DNA of 64,000 bases, taken from Paenibacillus sinopodophylli (GTDB taxonomy: Bacteria > Bacillota > Bacilli > Paenibacillales > Paenibacillaceae). The notes below the pieces were generated by a model. It ran no database searches, was not told the DNA's origin, and was given only the letters and a program-made list of their open reading frames with translations. Numbering within the stretch: position 1 is the stretch's first letter; each line of letters begins with the position of its first letter. Of the stretch, positions 1-8,488 are shown in pieces. The DNA lies in NCBI RefSeq assembly GCF_005930355.1, contig NZ_VDBO01000010.1:90575-154574 (forward strand). Direction: 5' to 3'. The position numbers were made by a program, and so were the translations under genes.

Positions 1-1351
1 ACGTTGCGAAGCCATAGGCTGCGCTTACGGCAACCTTCTTCCAGTCCTTGCGACATATAAACCAAAGCAGAAGCACGGGCATAAAGATAAACGCCTGCGG
101 CTTAATCAACGCTGCAATCGCGTACCATATGGAAGCTCGTTCGATTTTGTTCTCTGCTAAGCCATGAATAGAAAGCACGAGTGCGAGCGTAAAGATGGCA
201 TCCACTTGTCCCCATACTGCCGAGTCCGTAATCACCGCGGGATTGAAGAGGTAGAGCACAGCCATTCCAAGAGAAATGGAATAGCCTGCTTTCTTCTTGC
301 CTGCTTGAATAATGAAATAAGCAGCGGCAAGATCCGCTAATATCGCCGGAAACTTAAACAGCAGCAATGCGCCTTGCGAAGCACCATCTAAGGAAAACAG
401 ATCCTTTATTAAGCCCAGTATATAGAGAATATAAATATAGCCAGGCGGGTAATCTACAAACATATCGGTATGGTAAAAACCGGAAAGGCCCTGATTCACA
501 GCTTGTTCGGCCCATGCCATAAACAATGCGATATCATTGACATAGCCTTTATTCGTCAACGCAAGCCAAATTCGCAGTGCGAGGGCAATCGCGAACACGA
601 CTGCGAGAATAAGACCTTGCGAATGCGTCTTCTCATCCAGCCAACCTCTTTGCCGCACCAGCTTCTTATAAATGAAAACAAACAAAAGGCTGAATATCCC
701 CGCTATCAACAGCAGCGAAAGCACCGAAACAGCCTCAGCTGGAGCATCGGCGGCTTGTCCCGTTTCAGTGGCGACAAGGCTGAAGACATCCACGCCGCCT
801 GGGGCTTTAGAAACCTTCTCTACGCTGACATCGTCGAAATACGCCTTACCTGTATTAATGCTTCCGTATCCTCCAAGGCTTGCACCAAATATAATACTCT
901 TCTGGTCTTTGCCTGACTTCGCATAAAAGTGGACATACGTCCATTTGCTATTCGTGTCCTTTATTTCAGGATAACCAACCGCTACACCATCCACGAAGAA
1001 ATGAGCCCCAGTTGCATTTGCTCCGATTTGCTCCGTCTTAATGTAACCTGAGAACTTATAGGTCGTATTCGGCTTCACCGAAATCGTCTGCGTCCACCGC
1101 GAATGATTAGCTTCTTTATTCTCAATAACGGCGGAATAGGTACCTGTATGTGCTTCTTGGTTAGAAATCGAATAGAAGGTGATATGCTCTTCTTTTAAAT
1201 ATGCATCATGCTGCCAATCTACAGGCGTTTGATCTGTTACTTGTTCGAAACCTGCGTTTGTTAATAGATTGTTTGCGGCATACAAGGAAGCTGGCCAAAG
1301 AAGAGTCAGGAGAAGGATGGCGATCAGCGCGCGACTAAACTTATTTATCAT
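1..1351 (-). CDS. PMT-family membrane glycosyltransferase with an N-terminal carbohydrate-binding-like domain (3' end outside window)
   Basis: The minus strand is open from an ATG at 1351 to the window edge, giving 450 residues without a stop; the C-terminus is missing. Residues 1-25 look like a signal peptide (hydrophobic core ending ASLYAA). Residues ~27-180 resemble a CBM4/9-like jelly roll (starts NNLLTNAGFEQ). A membrane segment follows at ~212-233, then a polytopic region with the loops YVNDIALFMAWAEQ and DYPPGYIYILY, which are typical of GT39/PMT-like enzymes using lipid-linked sugars outside the membrane. GAGGTGAG lies upstream of the start. Unlike the other glycosyltransferases here it acts at the membrane, so it may be a neighbour rather than part of the cytoplasmic glycan pathway. 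The family call is firm; the acceptor is unknown. Confidence 0.8.
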   Translation of the reverse strand, partial: MINKFSRALIAILLLTLLWPASLYAANNLLTNAGFEQVTDQTPVDWQHDAYLKEEHITFYSISNQEAHTGTYSAVIENKEANHSRWTQTISVKPNTTYKFSGYIKTEQIGANATGAHFFVDGVAVGYPEIKDTNSKWTYVHFYAKSGKDQKSIIFGASLGGYGSINTGKAYFDDVSVEKVSKAPGGVDVFSLVATETGQAADAPAEAVSVLSLLLIAGIFSLLFVFIYKKLVRQRGWLDEKTHSQGLILAVVFAIALALRIWLALTNKGYVNDIALFMAWAEQAVNQGLSGFYHTDMFVDYPPGYIYILYILGLIKDLFSLDGASQGALLLFKFPAILADLAAAYFIIQAGKKKAGYSISLGMAVLYLFNPAVITDSAVWGQVDAIFTLALVLSIHGLAENKIERASIWYAIAALIKPQAFIFMPVLLLWFICRKDWKKVAVSAAYGFAT

Positions 1352-1677
1352 CGTTCTTTTACTCACCTCGAATTAGGTATAGGTATCTATATGAATGTCA
1401 TTGAATTTCGGCGTAATCATAGTTTTCCACTGGATTTTTGAGGCCATAATGACATATTAACTCTAAAGGATTATATCTCCATGGTCAATGCTAATAACGA
1501 AAATTACGTCTGCCCCGGCAAGTGTCTTCCTTCTACTCTACTTTCTTCTCTTTCTGCCGCATTCCATTGAAAATCTATGCCCATTTACATCGTTCCAATA
1601 GGAGGGTGCCGTGGCTTAACGGGATCAAGGGAATACAATGAAATGGGTAACTAGATATAAGGGAGTGATGTTCCGCA
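1352..1677. other. Intergenic region between divergent glycosyltransferase genes
   Basis: These 326 bases separate the minus-strand PMT-like gene from the plus-strand GT2 gene and must carry both promoters. I see no clear sigma-A promoter, riboswitch or repeat. The only marked signals are the ribosome binding sites at the two ends (GAGGTGAG on the minus strand, AAGGGAGTG on the plus strand). Confidence 0.5.
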
Positions 1678-2805
1678 ATGGCAGATGTAGGGATTGTTAT
1701 GCCTGTGTATACACAAGACAGCAAGCTATTTAGAAGAGCGATAAGATCCATCCTGAATCAGAAATACAGAAGCTTCAAATTGCTGATTGTAATTGACGGC
1801 GTTACGCCTAATGTTCTCCAAATCGCTAGATTCTACGCTCGCAGAGATAAGCGGGTTCGAGTCATTCCTAGAAAGCAGAACCAAGGTACAGCTACCGCTC
1901 TCAATATTGGGTTCGAAATTTTGCAAAGCCAGCCCAGAATCAAATATTTAACATGGGTATCTAGTGACAATTACTATTATCGCAATTTTGTTGGCGTGCT
2001 TCGGAATAAGCTGAAATCTTCTCCTCCGAATGTTGGGCTCGCATACGGAAGCTTCGGGCTTATCAGGAACGGCAAACGGCTGGATACGACAAAAACCTGG
2101 CTCATCTGGCAAGACCAGCCGAAAGAAAAGCTCGTTGACTTCTATTTCATCGGCTATTCGTTCATGTACAAAAAAGAATATGCAGCACAAATTGTCGGCT
2201 GGCAATATACACCTGTTGAGGATTATGATTACTTCCTGCGACTAACCGAAATTTGCGATATCGTCTATGTGCCGAAGCTGCTGATGGATTTCATGCTGAC
2301 AACGCCGCACAGCAACTCCATGCAAATCGAGAATAACATTGAGAAGAAGCGGAATCGACGGTACATTATGTACCACATCATGCACCAAGCACGTTTGCGC
2401 CGGAATATTAGCCCTCTAGTAACCGTCATTGTATATGCATCAGAAGGCTCGGCAGCTTTCACACAAAATCTAGAGACATTATATGAATCGAATATTTCAA
2501 ACTACAAAGTATCGCTTTATGACGTAACCGCGGACCAATCCATCATTCCGATCATCGCTGACAATCCCGACTCCCGCACCCTATATTACTGGATACCAAG
2601 CGGAACGACTGAGCAAGTTATCGCTGAGGGCTTGAAGCAGGCTATTGATACTCCGTATTTCTTCCTCTATCGCACGGAGGAGCCTCTGCCGGATATCTAT
2701 CACCTTGACAAAATGCTCTACAGCCTCCCGATTGCCAATTATAATCCAACATCACCACAGTTTCTCCAGCTGTATCATACTGGCTCGATTCTCCCTGCAA
2801 CTTAG
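1678..2805 (+). CDS. Glycosyltransferase family 2
   Basis: The 375-residue protein has an N-terminal GT-A fold: the opening VGIVMPVYTQDSKLFRRAI is the classical GT2 first strand and helix, and TWVSSDNYYY (~residues 95-104) sits where the metal-binding DXD motif is expected. EDYDYFLRL (~182-190) fits the catalytic-base region. Residues ~245-375 form a second domain that restarts with a strand like the GT2 N-terminus (PLVTVIVYASEGS), perhaps a degenerate second GT-A or acceptor-binding domain. There is no signal peptide, so it should act in the cytoplasm. AAGGGAGTG is a suitable ribosome binding site. A strong hairpin follows the stop, so the gene is probably monocistronic. Donor and acceptor cannot be read from the sequence. 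Confidence 0.85.
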   Translation: MADVGIVMPVYTQDSKLFRRAIRSILNQKYRSFKLLIVIDGVTPNVLQIARFYARRDKRVRVIPRKQNQGTATALNIGFEILQSQPRIKYLTWVSSDNYYYRNFVGVLRNKLKSSPPNVGLAYGSFGLIRNGKRLDTTKTWLIWQDQPKEKLVDFYFIGYSFMYKKEYAAQIVGWQYTPVEDYDYFLRLTEICDIVYVPKLLMDFMLTTPHSNSMQIENNIEKKRNRRYIMYHIMHQARLRRNISPLVTVIVYASEGSAAFTQNLETLYESNISNYKVSLYDVTADQSIIPIIADNPDSRTLYYWIPSGTTEQVIAEGLKQAIDTPYFFLYRTEEPLPDIYHLDKMLYSLPIANYNPTSPQFLQLYHTGSILPAT

Positions 2806-2863
2806 GCTAGGTGCTTTCATGCGGTTATCGCTGCGCGAACAAAATCATTCAATCAACTTCATA

Positions 2864-2918
2864 CAGAAACGAAACAGCCGAACTGGATACCTATCCTAGT
2901 TCGGCTGTTTCGTTTCTG
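2864..2918. terminator. Long perfect hairpin, likely bidirectional terminator
   Basis: A near-perfect inverted repeat: CAGAAACGAAACAGCCGAAC pairs with its complement ending CGTTTCTG, and GGATA/TATCC close the loop. It lies 58 bases after the GT2 stop and before the convergent gene at 3002. Confidence 0.75.
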
Positions 2919-2945
2919 TTTGCATCATTCATGCCGCCTAACATA

Positions 2946-2988
2946 GAAAAAGACTGCCCCGCGAGGTCTTCGACCTGGCGGAACAGTC
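2946..2988 (-). terminator. Rho-independent terminator of the minus-strand glycosyltransferase gene
   Basis: Read on the minus strand, GACTG, GCGG and AGGTC arms pair around a GAA loop and are followed by TTTTT. It starts 13 bases after the stop codon at 3002. Confidence 0.85.
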
Positions 2989-3001
2989 CTGACTGTACCT
3001 A

Positions 3002-4084
3002 TTAAACCGTCGTATAAGCGGGCACAGGTGCCGGGCTCCCCAGAAAATCTTCCAATATTCGTTGCTTCATATACGGATCGTAGATAATATCACCGAACAG
3101 GGAATAGTAGCCGGCGTTGTTCGTCCATACGTTCTGCATAGCATTGTTCTGCACTTCCTGTGCGAAGAAAAATGCCGTGTTCGCATCATGGCCATGATTA
3201 ATATAGACCGGATATGGCATGATTTCATGCTCGAGTTGAATAGCTCCCGTCCATATACCTGTCTCTGACGGCTGGAATATATTATGCCTCACGCCGTTTA
3301 CATAATCGCTGACCTTATAGATCAAACAGTTGAATGAGCTTGAGAAGTTGAAATACTGAGCCAGAATATCAGAAACCGAGTTGTAAATGTAGCCATTCTG
3401 ACAGATCAGAACCTTCGTTTCCGGTCGCGGTCTGTAATTATACAGCATATCAATATAAGCCTTATGGTACATATCATCACTATACAGATGAAGCTCATAC
3501 CAATACTTGTAGCCTTCCAATTGTCTAATAACCTCTGCTTCATATTCGCTGCTGGAAATAAATCGAATGTTAGGGGGAAGGGGCGGGTAAGCTAGCAATG
3601 CATTATCGATATAAGCTCTCGAGCTGTCATGATAGACGATATACGCTAGATAATGAGGATTGGTTTGGTTCAGTAAACTCTTCAGCGTGAAATTCATAAA
3701 TACGTCTACTCTTTTATTAATCCATGCTTCTGTAAATTGCGTGTTGGCTTCAGGCAAGGTTAGCGCAGATACTGCTGCGGGCAATGTCTCTCGTACATTG
3801 AGGTTATTGAAAGGAATGTAGACAATGACGCGCGTATTTCCTTCATGCAGCTGCTCCTGCGGCTCAGATGGCACTGCTCTTACCCGCCTTACCGTCCTTC
3901 TGCTCTTCACCTTTTTTTTGAGCTTCAATGATCTGGACTTTGTCGTTTTCTTGCCGAGCCCTTTAACTTTTCGTTTAGCAGATGCGCCGCGAATTACCTT
4001 CACCTTGCGCTTTGCAGCCATTTTTCGTTTCACAACCGTCTTGCCCTTGGCAACCGTTTTACGTTTTACCGTTTTTTTCTTCAT
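3002..4084 (-). CDS. Putative rhamnosyltransferase-like glycosyltransferase with a long basic N-terminal tail
   Basis: From about residue 85 on, the protein (VIVYIPFNNLNVRETLPA, SLLNQTNPHYLAYIVYHD, YSDDMYHKAYIDML) resembles the family annotated as putative rhamnosyl transferase, with SDDM as the probable metal-binding motif. The first ~70 residues are different: almost only K, R, T, V and A (MKKKTVKRKTVAKGK and so on), with no hydrophobic stretch, so this is neither a signal peptide nor a membrane anchor. I start at ATG 4084, where GGGAG sits 5 bases upstream; a GTG at 4096 overlaps the ribosome binding site and is less likely. It lies 17 bases downstream of capF and is probably cotranscribed with it. 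The fold call is moderate; donor specificity is unknown. Confidence 0.7.
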   Translation of the reverse strand: MKKKTVKRKTVAKGKTVVKRKMAAKRKVKVIRGASAKRKVKGLGKKTTKSRSLKLKKKVKSRRTVRRVRAVPSEPQEQLHEGNTRVIVYIPFNNLNVRETLPAAVSALTLPEANTQFTEAWINKRVDVFMNFTLKSLLNQTNPHYLAYIVYHDSSRAYIDNALLAYPPLPPNIRFISSSEYEAEVIRQLEGYKYWYELHLYSDDMYHKAYIDMLYNYRPRPETKVLICQNGYIYNSVSDILAQYFNFSSSFNCLIYKVSDYVNGVRHNIFQPSETGIWTGAIQLEHEIMPYPVYINHGHDANTAFFFAQEVQNNAMQNVWTNNAGYYSLFGDIIYDPYMKQRILEDFLGSPAPVPAYTTV

Positions 4085-4101
4085 AAGCTCTCCCACTCCT
4101 T

Positions 4102-5211
4102 TTATACCTTGCTTGGGTACGTGTCAGGATGATTGGCGTCAAATATTTCATTGGCCCAGAATAATACAATTAAATCGCCGTCTGAGATGTTCTGTATCGC
4201 ATGCGTATAGCCTGGCGGAATATCAAGAATCGCTATGGCTTCATCCGACAACGTATAAGAAAAAGACTCTTCCTCAAATATATTTCTGAACTTGACGATA
4301 GCCTTCCCTTTAATAACGCAAAACTTTTCTACCTTAGTATTGTGGTAATGATGGCCTCTCTCGACACCTTTCACAGTCGTTGAAACGAATAATTGACCTG
4401 CATATGGCGATTTGACTGTTTCAAACAAGCTGCCTCTGTGGTCGTGGAAGGTTTGGAGCGGATATGCGAAATCTTGACGGTCCAGGTAGGACAAATACGT
4501 CGAGTACAGAAATCTAGTGAACGGGTCTGACAAATCCGGAAGTATCGAATTTTTGCGAATAGCTCTGAATGCATATATTTGGTCTGCCAAAGCTTGTAAG
4601 GTGACAGAAAAGGTAGGTGTAATGGTGAAATACACATTTTCGGTAGATTCGGACTTCTCAAGCAAGGCAATAAACCGCTTAATGACATGATCGATATAGG
4701 CAAGTTCTATCTGCTGATCAGGATTCGATATCGATATATCCATATCACGGGAAACATGATGGCAGAATGTCGCAACTACTGAATTGTACGCTGGCTTGCA
4801 CCACTTGCCGAACAGATTCGGAAGCCTAAATATAAATATCGGTGCCGTAGTCTCTTCAGCATATCTGATCAATAGATCCTCTGCTTCCTTCTTGCTTCTT
4901 CCGTAAGGATTGTCAGAAGCAGCATGAATCGTTGATGCAAATACGATGCTTGGTCTGTTGTTCATTCGCTTCAACCCATCAACCATTTGCTTCATCAATT
5001 CTACGTTTCCATCGTAATCCTCTGTGCGCTCAGGCCGATTGATACCCGCCAAATGATAAATAAAATCGGCCTTTGACAGCTGCTGCTCCAGTTCTTCGCT
5101 GCTCGTGCTCCTGCTGCACATTAGAATATTCACATGCGGAAGCTGCCTTAATCCTTCTATTAGATTTTTCCCAAGAAACCCGTTTGAACCTGTAACTAGA
5201 ATATTTCGCAT
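4102..5211 (-). CDS. capF: CapF/WbjC-like bifunctional UDP-sugar C3-epimerase/C4-reductase (UDP-L-FucNAc pathway)
   Basis: An N-terminal short-chain dehydrogenase (GSNGFLG nucleotide-binding motif at residues 8-14, YGRSK as the YxxxK catalytic pair near residue 103) is fused to a C-terminal cupin (~245-369) with the metal motif HHYHNTKVEKFCVIKG. This SDR-cupin fusion of ~370 residues is characteristic of CapF/WbjC/FnlB. In those enzymes the cupin epimerises C3 of the CapE product and the SDR reduces C4, giving the UDP-sugar used by CapG. CapE and CapG are encoded next door on the opposite strand, so the three-enzyme route from UDP-GlcNAc to UDP-N-acetyl-L-fucosamine is complete here. The start is the ATG at 5211, preceded by GAGGGGA. 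Confidence 0.9.
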   Translation of the reverse strand: MRNILVTGSNGFLGKNLIEGLRQLPHVNILMCSRSTSSEELEQQLSKADFIYHLAGINRPERTEDYDGNVELMKQMVDGLKRMNNRPSIVFASTIHAASDNPYGRSKKEAEDLLIRYAEETTAPIFIFRLPNLFGKWCKPAYNSVVATFCHHVSRDMDISISNPDQQIELAYIDHVIKRFIALLEKSESTENVYFTITPTFSVTLQALADQIYAFRAIRKNSILPDLSDPFTRFLYSTYLSYLDRQDFAYPLQTFHDHRGSLFETVKSPYAGQLFVSTTVKGVERGHHYHNTKVEKFCVIKGKAIVKFRNIFEEESFSYTLSDEAIAILDIPPGYTHAIQNISDGDLIVLFWANEIFDANHPDTYPSKV

Positions 5212-5513
5212 AACATTCCCCTCTCCGCCATGTTTAACTCGAAAAATCCTCTGTCTAGTATATGTCGGTTTTCTGGCAATGCGAGTCTCCTTGCAAAATA
5301 AGGCTCATATCTTCTAGTCTATGAACTAAATCTCTCTGTGCTGGATAAATGACCGACGCGGTTAACTATCCAATAGAATAATATAAAGTAATGTTCGCTC
5401 AAACCATAGACGTACAGCCACACTGCAGGAGGTGAGTTCTCATGTAGAATCTTGAGGATCAAATCGTTTAAAGGAGCTTATGGAAAATAAATGGTACCTG
5501 GAGGTGGTAATCG
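5212..5513. promoter_or_regulatory. Divergent capF / capG-capE control region with possible leader ORF
   Basis: This 302-base region must drive both arms of the fucosamine pathway. On the minus strand CATATACTA (5256-5264) matches the sigma-K -10 pattern CATAnnnTA, but no good -35 is present. On the plus strand AGGAGGTGAG is followed by an immediate ATG-TAG. A second ribosome binding site (AAAGGAG) precedes an ATG at 5480 that opens a 34-codon frame, which runs past the capG start and stops at 5584 in another phase. No firm promoter could be assigned. Confidence 0.4.
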
Positions 5514-6641
5514 GTGAACAAATTGAAAGTGATGACGATCCTGGGCACAAGACCGGAGATCATTCGCTTAGCGTCAGTCATTAAAGCTTGTGATCAATAC
5601 TTCGATCATGTTTTTGTGCATACGGGCCAAAACTGGGATCCGCAGCTCAATGACGTTTTCTTCGAAGATCTGCAACTTAGAAAGCCGGATTATTATTTGA
5701 GCGTAGTCGGCAAAAATTTGGGAGAAACAATCGGCAATGTCATCGCGCATTCGTACACCATAATGCAACAGGTACAGCCAGATGCCGTACTTTTGCTCGG
5801 AGATACGAATAGCGCTTTAAGCGCAATTGCGGCCAAACGGCTGAAGATTCCCATTTTTCATATGGAGGCAGGCAACCGCTGCTTTGATCAGAATGTGCCG
5901 GAGGAAACAAACCGCCGCATTGTCGACCATATCAGTGATGTCAACTTGCCATATACGGAGCATAGCCGAAGGTATTTGCTTGCCGAGGGCGTTCGCAAGG
6001 AGCATATCTTTGTAACCGGCTCTCCGCTTCCCGAAGTGTTCGCAGAGTTCCAGCATGAAGTCGATAACCGGCCTATTCTAGCTCAGCTTGGCTTAGAGAA
6101 ACAGAAATATATAGTGCTCAGCGCACATCGCGAGGAAAACTTGGATATTGATGAGCGCTTTATTTCATTAATTGAAGGCATCAACCACGTTGCAGAGGAG
6201 CTGCAGCTTCCTATCATCTACTCCGCGCATCCCAGGTCTCTCAAAAAATTGCAGGCTAAGCAGCTAGCTCTGCATCCTCTCGTGCACATTCATCAGCCAT
6301 TCGGTTTCCTTGATTACAACCATCTTCAACAGCATGCATATTGTGTCCTTTCCGACAGCGGTACGCTCAGTGAGGAGTCCGCTATACTCGGCTTCCCCGG
6401 CGTTTTAATTCGCACAAGTACAGAGCGGCCTGAGGTGCTTGACAAAGGAACGGTCGTCATTGGCGGTGTATCCGGCAACGATATACTCGAATCCATTCAG
6501 CTCGCAGTCGGTATTTATTCGAATAACACCCACGCAAATCCACCCGTTCCCGACTACCAAGACACGAATGTATCCATTAAGGTTGTCAAAATTATTCAGA
6601 GCTACACCAAAATTGTTAATAGAGTCATCTGGAACAAATAG
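5514..6641 (+). CDS. capG: CapG/WbjD-like non-hydrolysing UDP-N-acetyl sugar 2-epimerase
   Basis: The 375-residue protein shows the UDP-GlcNAc 2-epimerase signature: ILGTRPE at the N-terminus, LLGDTNSALSAIAAKRL, the catalytic FHMEAGNRCFDQ segment and SAHREEN. The NRCFDQNVPEETNR version is the one seen in WbjD/CapG/FnlC, which invert C2 in the last step to UDP-N-acetyl-L-fucosamine, rather than in the general MnaA enzyme. GTG 5514 is chosen because GGAGGTGG is correctly spaced upstream. It is followed 66 bases later by capE. The main alternative is a housekeeping UDP-ManNAc epimerase, which the neighbours make unlikely. Confidence 0.9.
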   Translation: MNKLKVMTILGTRPEIIRLASVIKACDQYFDHVFVHTGQNWDPQLNDVFFEDLQLRKPDYYLSVVGKNLGETIGNVIAHSYTIMQQVQPDAVLLLGDTNSALSAIAAKRLKIPIFHMEAGNRCFDQNVPEETNRRIVDHISDVNLPYTEHSRRYLLAEGVRKEHIFVTGSPLPEVFAEFQHEVDNRPILAQLGLEKQKYIVLSAHREENLDIDERFISLIEGINHVAEELQLPIIYSAHPRSLKKLQAKQLALHPLVHIHQPFGFLDYNHLQQHAYCVLSDSGTLSEESAILGFPGVLIRTSTERPEVLDKGTVVIGGVSGNDILESIQLAVGIYSNNTHANPPVPDYQDTNVSIKVVKIIQSYTKIVNRVIWNK

Positions 6642-6707
6642 AAGCTTTAAGTAGATGAGCAATCACGCAGCACCCATCCAGTCATAAGTATCCAAGGAGG
6701 GTTACAC

Positions 6708-7691
6708 ATGTTTAGTAATAAAACGATTTTAATCACAGGCGGAACAGGCTCGTGGGGACAAGAATTGACTCGAAACCTTCTAGGAGCCGATCCTAAGGAG
6801 ATTCGCATCTTTTCCCGTAATGAATTTACCCAGGTTGATCTCAAAAGAAAATTCAACAGTCCAAAACTGAACTTCATGATCGGAGACGTTCGCGATTACG
6901 ATGCCGTTCATGAAGCTTGCCAAGGTGTCGATTATGTATTCCATCTTGCTGCATTAAAACATGTACCGATTTGCGAATACCAGCCCTATGAGGCCCTCAA
7001 GACGAATGTTCTAGGTACCCAGAACATTATCCGTGCCAGCATCGCGCAAGGGGTAGATAAGGTCATTGACGTCTCCACGGATAAAGCGGTAGATCCTATT
7101 AACTTCTATGGCATGACGAAAGCGATCGGCGAGAAAATCATTATCAAAGCCAATGATTTAAGTGAAAAAACACGGTTTGTTTGTATACGCGGAGGCAATG
7201 TGCTGGGTACGAACGGCAGCGTCGTTCCTTTGTTCAAACAGCAGATTATCGACGGTCAAGAACTTACACTTACCGATATGGATATGACTCGTTTCTTCTT
7301 AACGGTACCTGAGGCGATTCAACTGCTGCTGAAGGCTACAGCAGTCGCCGTCGGTGGAGAAACCTTCGTCATGAAAATGCCTGCATGCAAGATCATCGAT
7401 CTCATTCAAGTACTCAAAAACGTCTTCGGAGGAGCAAATCTACCGGTTAAGGACATCGGGATACGCCCTGGAGAAAAGCTTCATGAAGTGCTCATCTCAA
7501 CATCAGAATCGCCATACTCCTACAAATACGACGAGCAATACTATGTCATCCTCCCCTCTCATCCTAGCGATCAGCTCTATAACCACTACAAACATCTGCC
7601 AAAAGTAACCTTCCCGTACTTCCAATCCGACCAAGATCTCATGTCCTACGATGAAATTGAACGATTGCTTAAAAAGGGAAAATTTATTTAA
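6708..7691 (+). CDS. capE: CapE/WbjB-like UDP-N-acetylglucosamine 4,6-dehydratase/5-epimerase
   Basis: This is an extended SDR of 327 residues: TGGTGSWGQ (~10-18) for NAD(P), STDKAVDPINFYGMTKAIGEK with the YxxxK pair (~125-145), and IRPGEKLHE near the C-terminus. The same motifs mark the FlaA1/CapE/PseB family of inverting UDP-GlcNAc 4,6-dehydratases. With CapF and CapG beside it, the expected product is the 4-keto-6-deoxy-L-arabino-hexulose intermediate of UDP-L-FucNAc synthesis. AAGGAGGG precedes the ATG. It is slightly shorter than the usual ~340 residues but no motif is missing. A PseB role (pseudaminic acid) is unlikely since no other pse genes are seen. Confidence 0.9.
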   Translation: MFSNKTILITGGTGSWGQELTRNLLGADPKEIRIFSRNEFTQVDLKRKFNSPKLNFMIGDVRDYDAVHEACQGVDYVFHLAALKHVPICEYQPYEALKTNVLGTQNIIRASIAQGVDKVIDVSTDKAVDPINFYGMTKAIGEKIIIKANDLSEKTRFVCIRGGNVLGTNGSVVPLFKQQIIDGQELTLTDMDMTRFFLTVPEAIQLLLKATAVAVGGETFVMKMPACKIIDLIQVLKNVFGGANLPVKDIGIRPGEKLHEVLISTSESPYSYKYDEQYYVILPSHPSDQLYNHYKHLPKVTFPYFQSDQDLMSYDEIERLLKKGKFI

Positions 7692-7749
7692 CCATTCCAG
7701 AAAAGAGGGAAGATCGAACCTAAATGAACAAACCTAGGTGGTGTGCTTG

Positions 7750-8484
7750 GTGAGAATGAAAAAGCAGAAAAGAAAGGCAGCGACCGAAACTGGTGTTTCA
7801 ATGGTTACTTGCACGAATAAACTCCCTTATATGTACAACATTTTCAATAATTACGGCAGGCAGATCATAGAAAACAAAGAGTTGATCATTATCTTGAATA
7901 ATGATCAGCTCAGCTTAGCCGATTGGCAGGAACGATCTGCTATTTATCCGAATATTACCGTTTACCAATTACCGGAATCTGCAACTCTTGGCGAGTGCTT
8001 AAACTTCGCCGCTGAAAGGAGCCAATTTGAAGTAATCGCTAAATTCGATGATGATGATTTCTACTCCCGGTTCTACGTCAGCTCGGCGCTTCATGCTTTG
8101 AGAACGACAAAAGCCGATATTATCGGAAAAAGCGCTTATCACACTTATTTGGAAGAGGATAAATCGTTATCACTGCGATTTCCTAATCGAGAAAATGCCT
8201 ACACGACACAAATTGCGGGGGCAACGCTGTTATTCCGCAAAAAAGTATTTCAACGAGTACGCTTCCAGCATATATCTCTAGGCGAGGACGTTGCTTTTCT
8301 TCGGGATTGCCGCTTGTCGCACTTCAAAATTTTCACAACCAATCGCTACAACTATGTGTGCAATCGCAGAACGGATCCAAATCTTCACACCTGGAAGCCA
8401 TCGAAAGAATATTTCCTCAGCACCGGCATCCTGATTACCCATACCGACGATTATCGCAAATTTGTTGTGCAAGAATCACTGTAA
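7750..8484 (+). CDS. Glycosyltransferase family 2 (KxDDDD type)
   Basis: A ~244-residue GT-A enzyme with the metal-binding run AKFDDDDFYS and the core LIIILNN...LGECLNFA. It is a paralogue of the proteins encoded at 13561 and 15320: all share V-S-M/I-x-x-T at the start, a KEL/KQM-IIIxxN strand, LGxCLNxA, K[FL]DDDDxY and a basic C-terminal tail ending in a few hydrophobic residues. No signal peptide. The start is uncertain: GTG 7750 has AGGTGG upstream, GTG 7738 and ATG 7756 are alternatives. The N-terminus (MRMKKQKRK) is basic, as in other proteins of this locus. It lies 58 bases after capE and may be read with it. Probably transfers a sugar made by the neighbouring enzymes; the acceptor is unknown. 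Confidence 0.75.
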   Translation: MRMKKQKRKAATETGVSMVTCTNKLPYMYNIFNNYGRQIIENKELIIILNNDQLSLADWQERSAIYPNITVYQLPESATLGECLNFAAERSQFEVIAKFDDDDFYSRFYVSSALHALRTTKADIIGKSAYHTYLEEDKSLSLRFPNRENAYTTQIAGATLLFRKKVFQRVRFQHISLGEDVAFLRDCRLSHFKIFTTNRYNYVCNRRTDPNLHTWKPSKEYFLSTGILITHTDDYRKFVVQESL

Positions 8485-8488
8485 GCTT

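Noticed and set aside
470..926. Plus-strand frames inside 1-1351
   Set aside because: They are antisense to the PMT-like gene, whose minus-strand frame is open from 1351 to the edge and shows a signal peptide and membrane helices.
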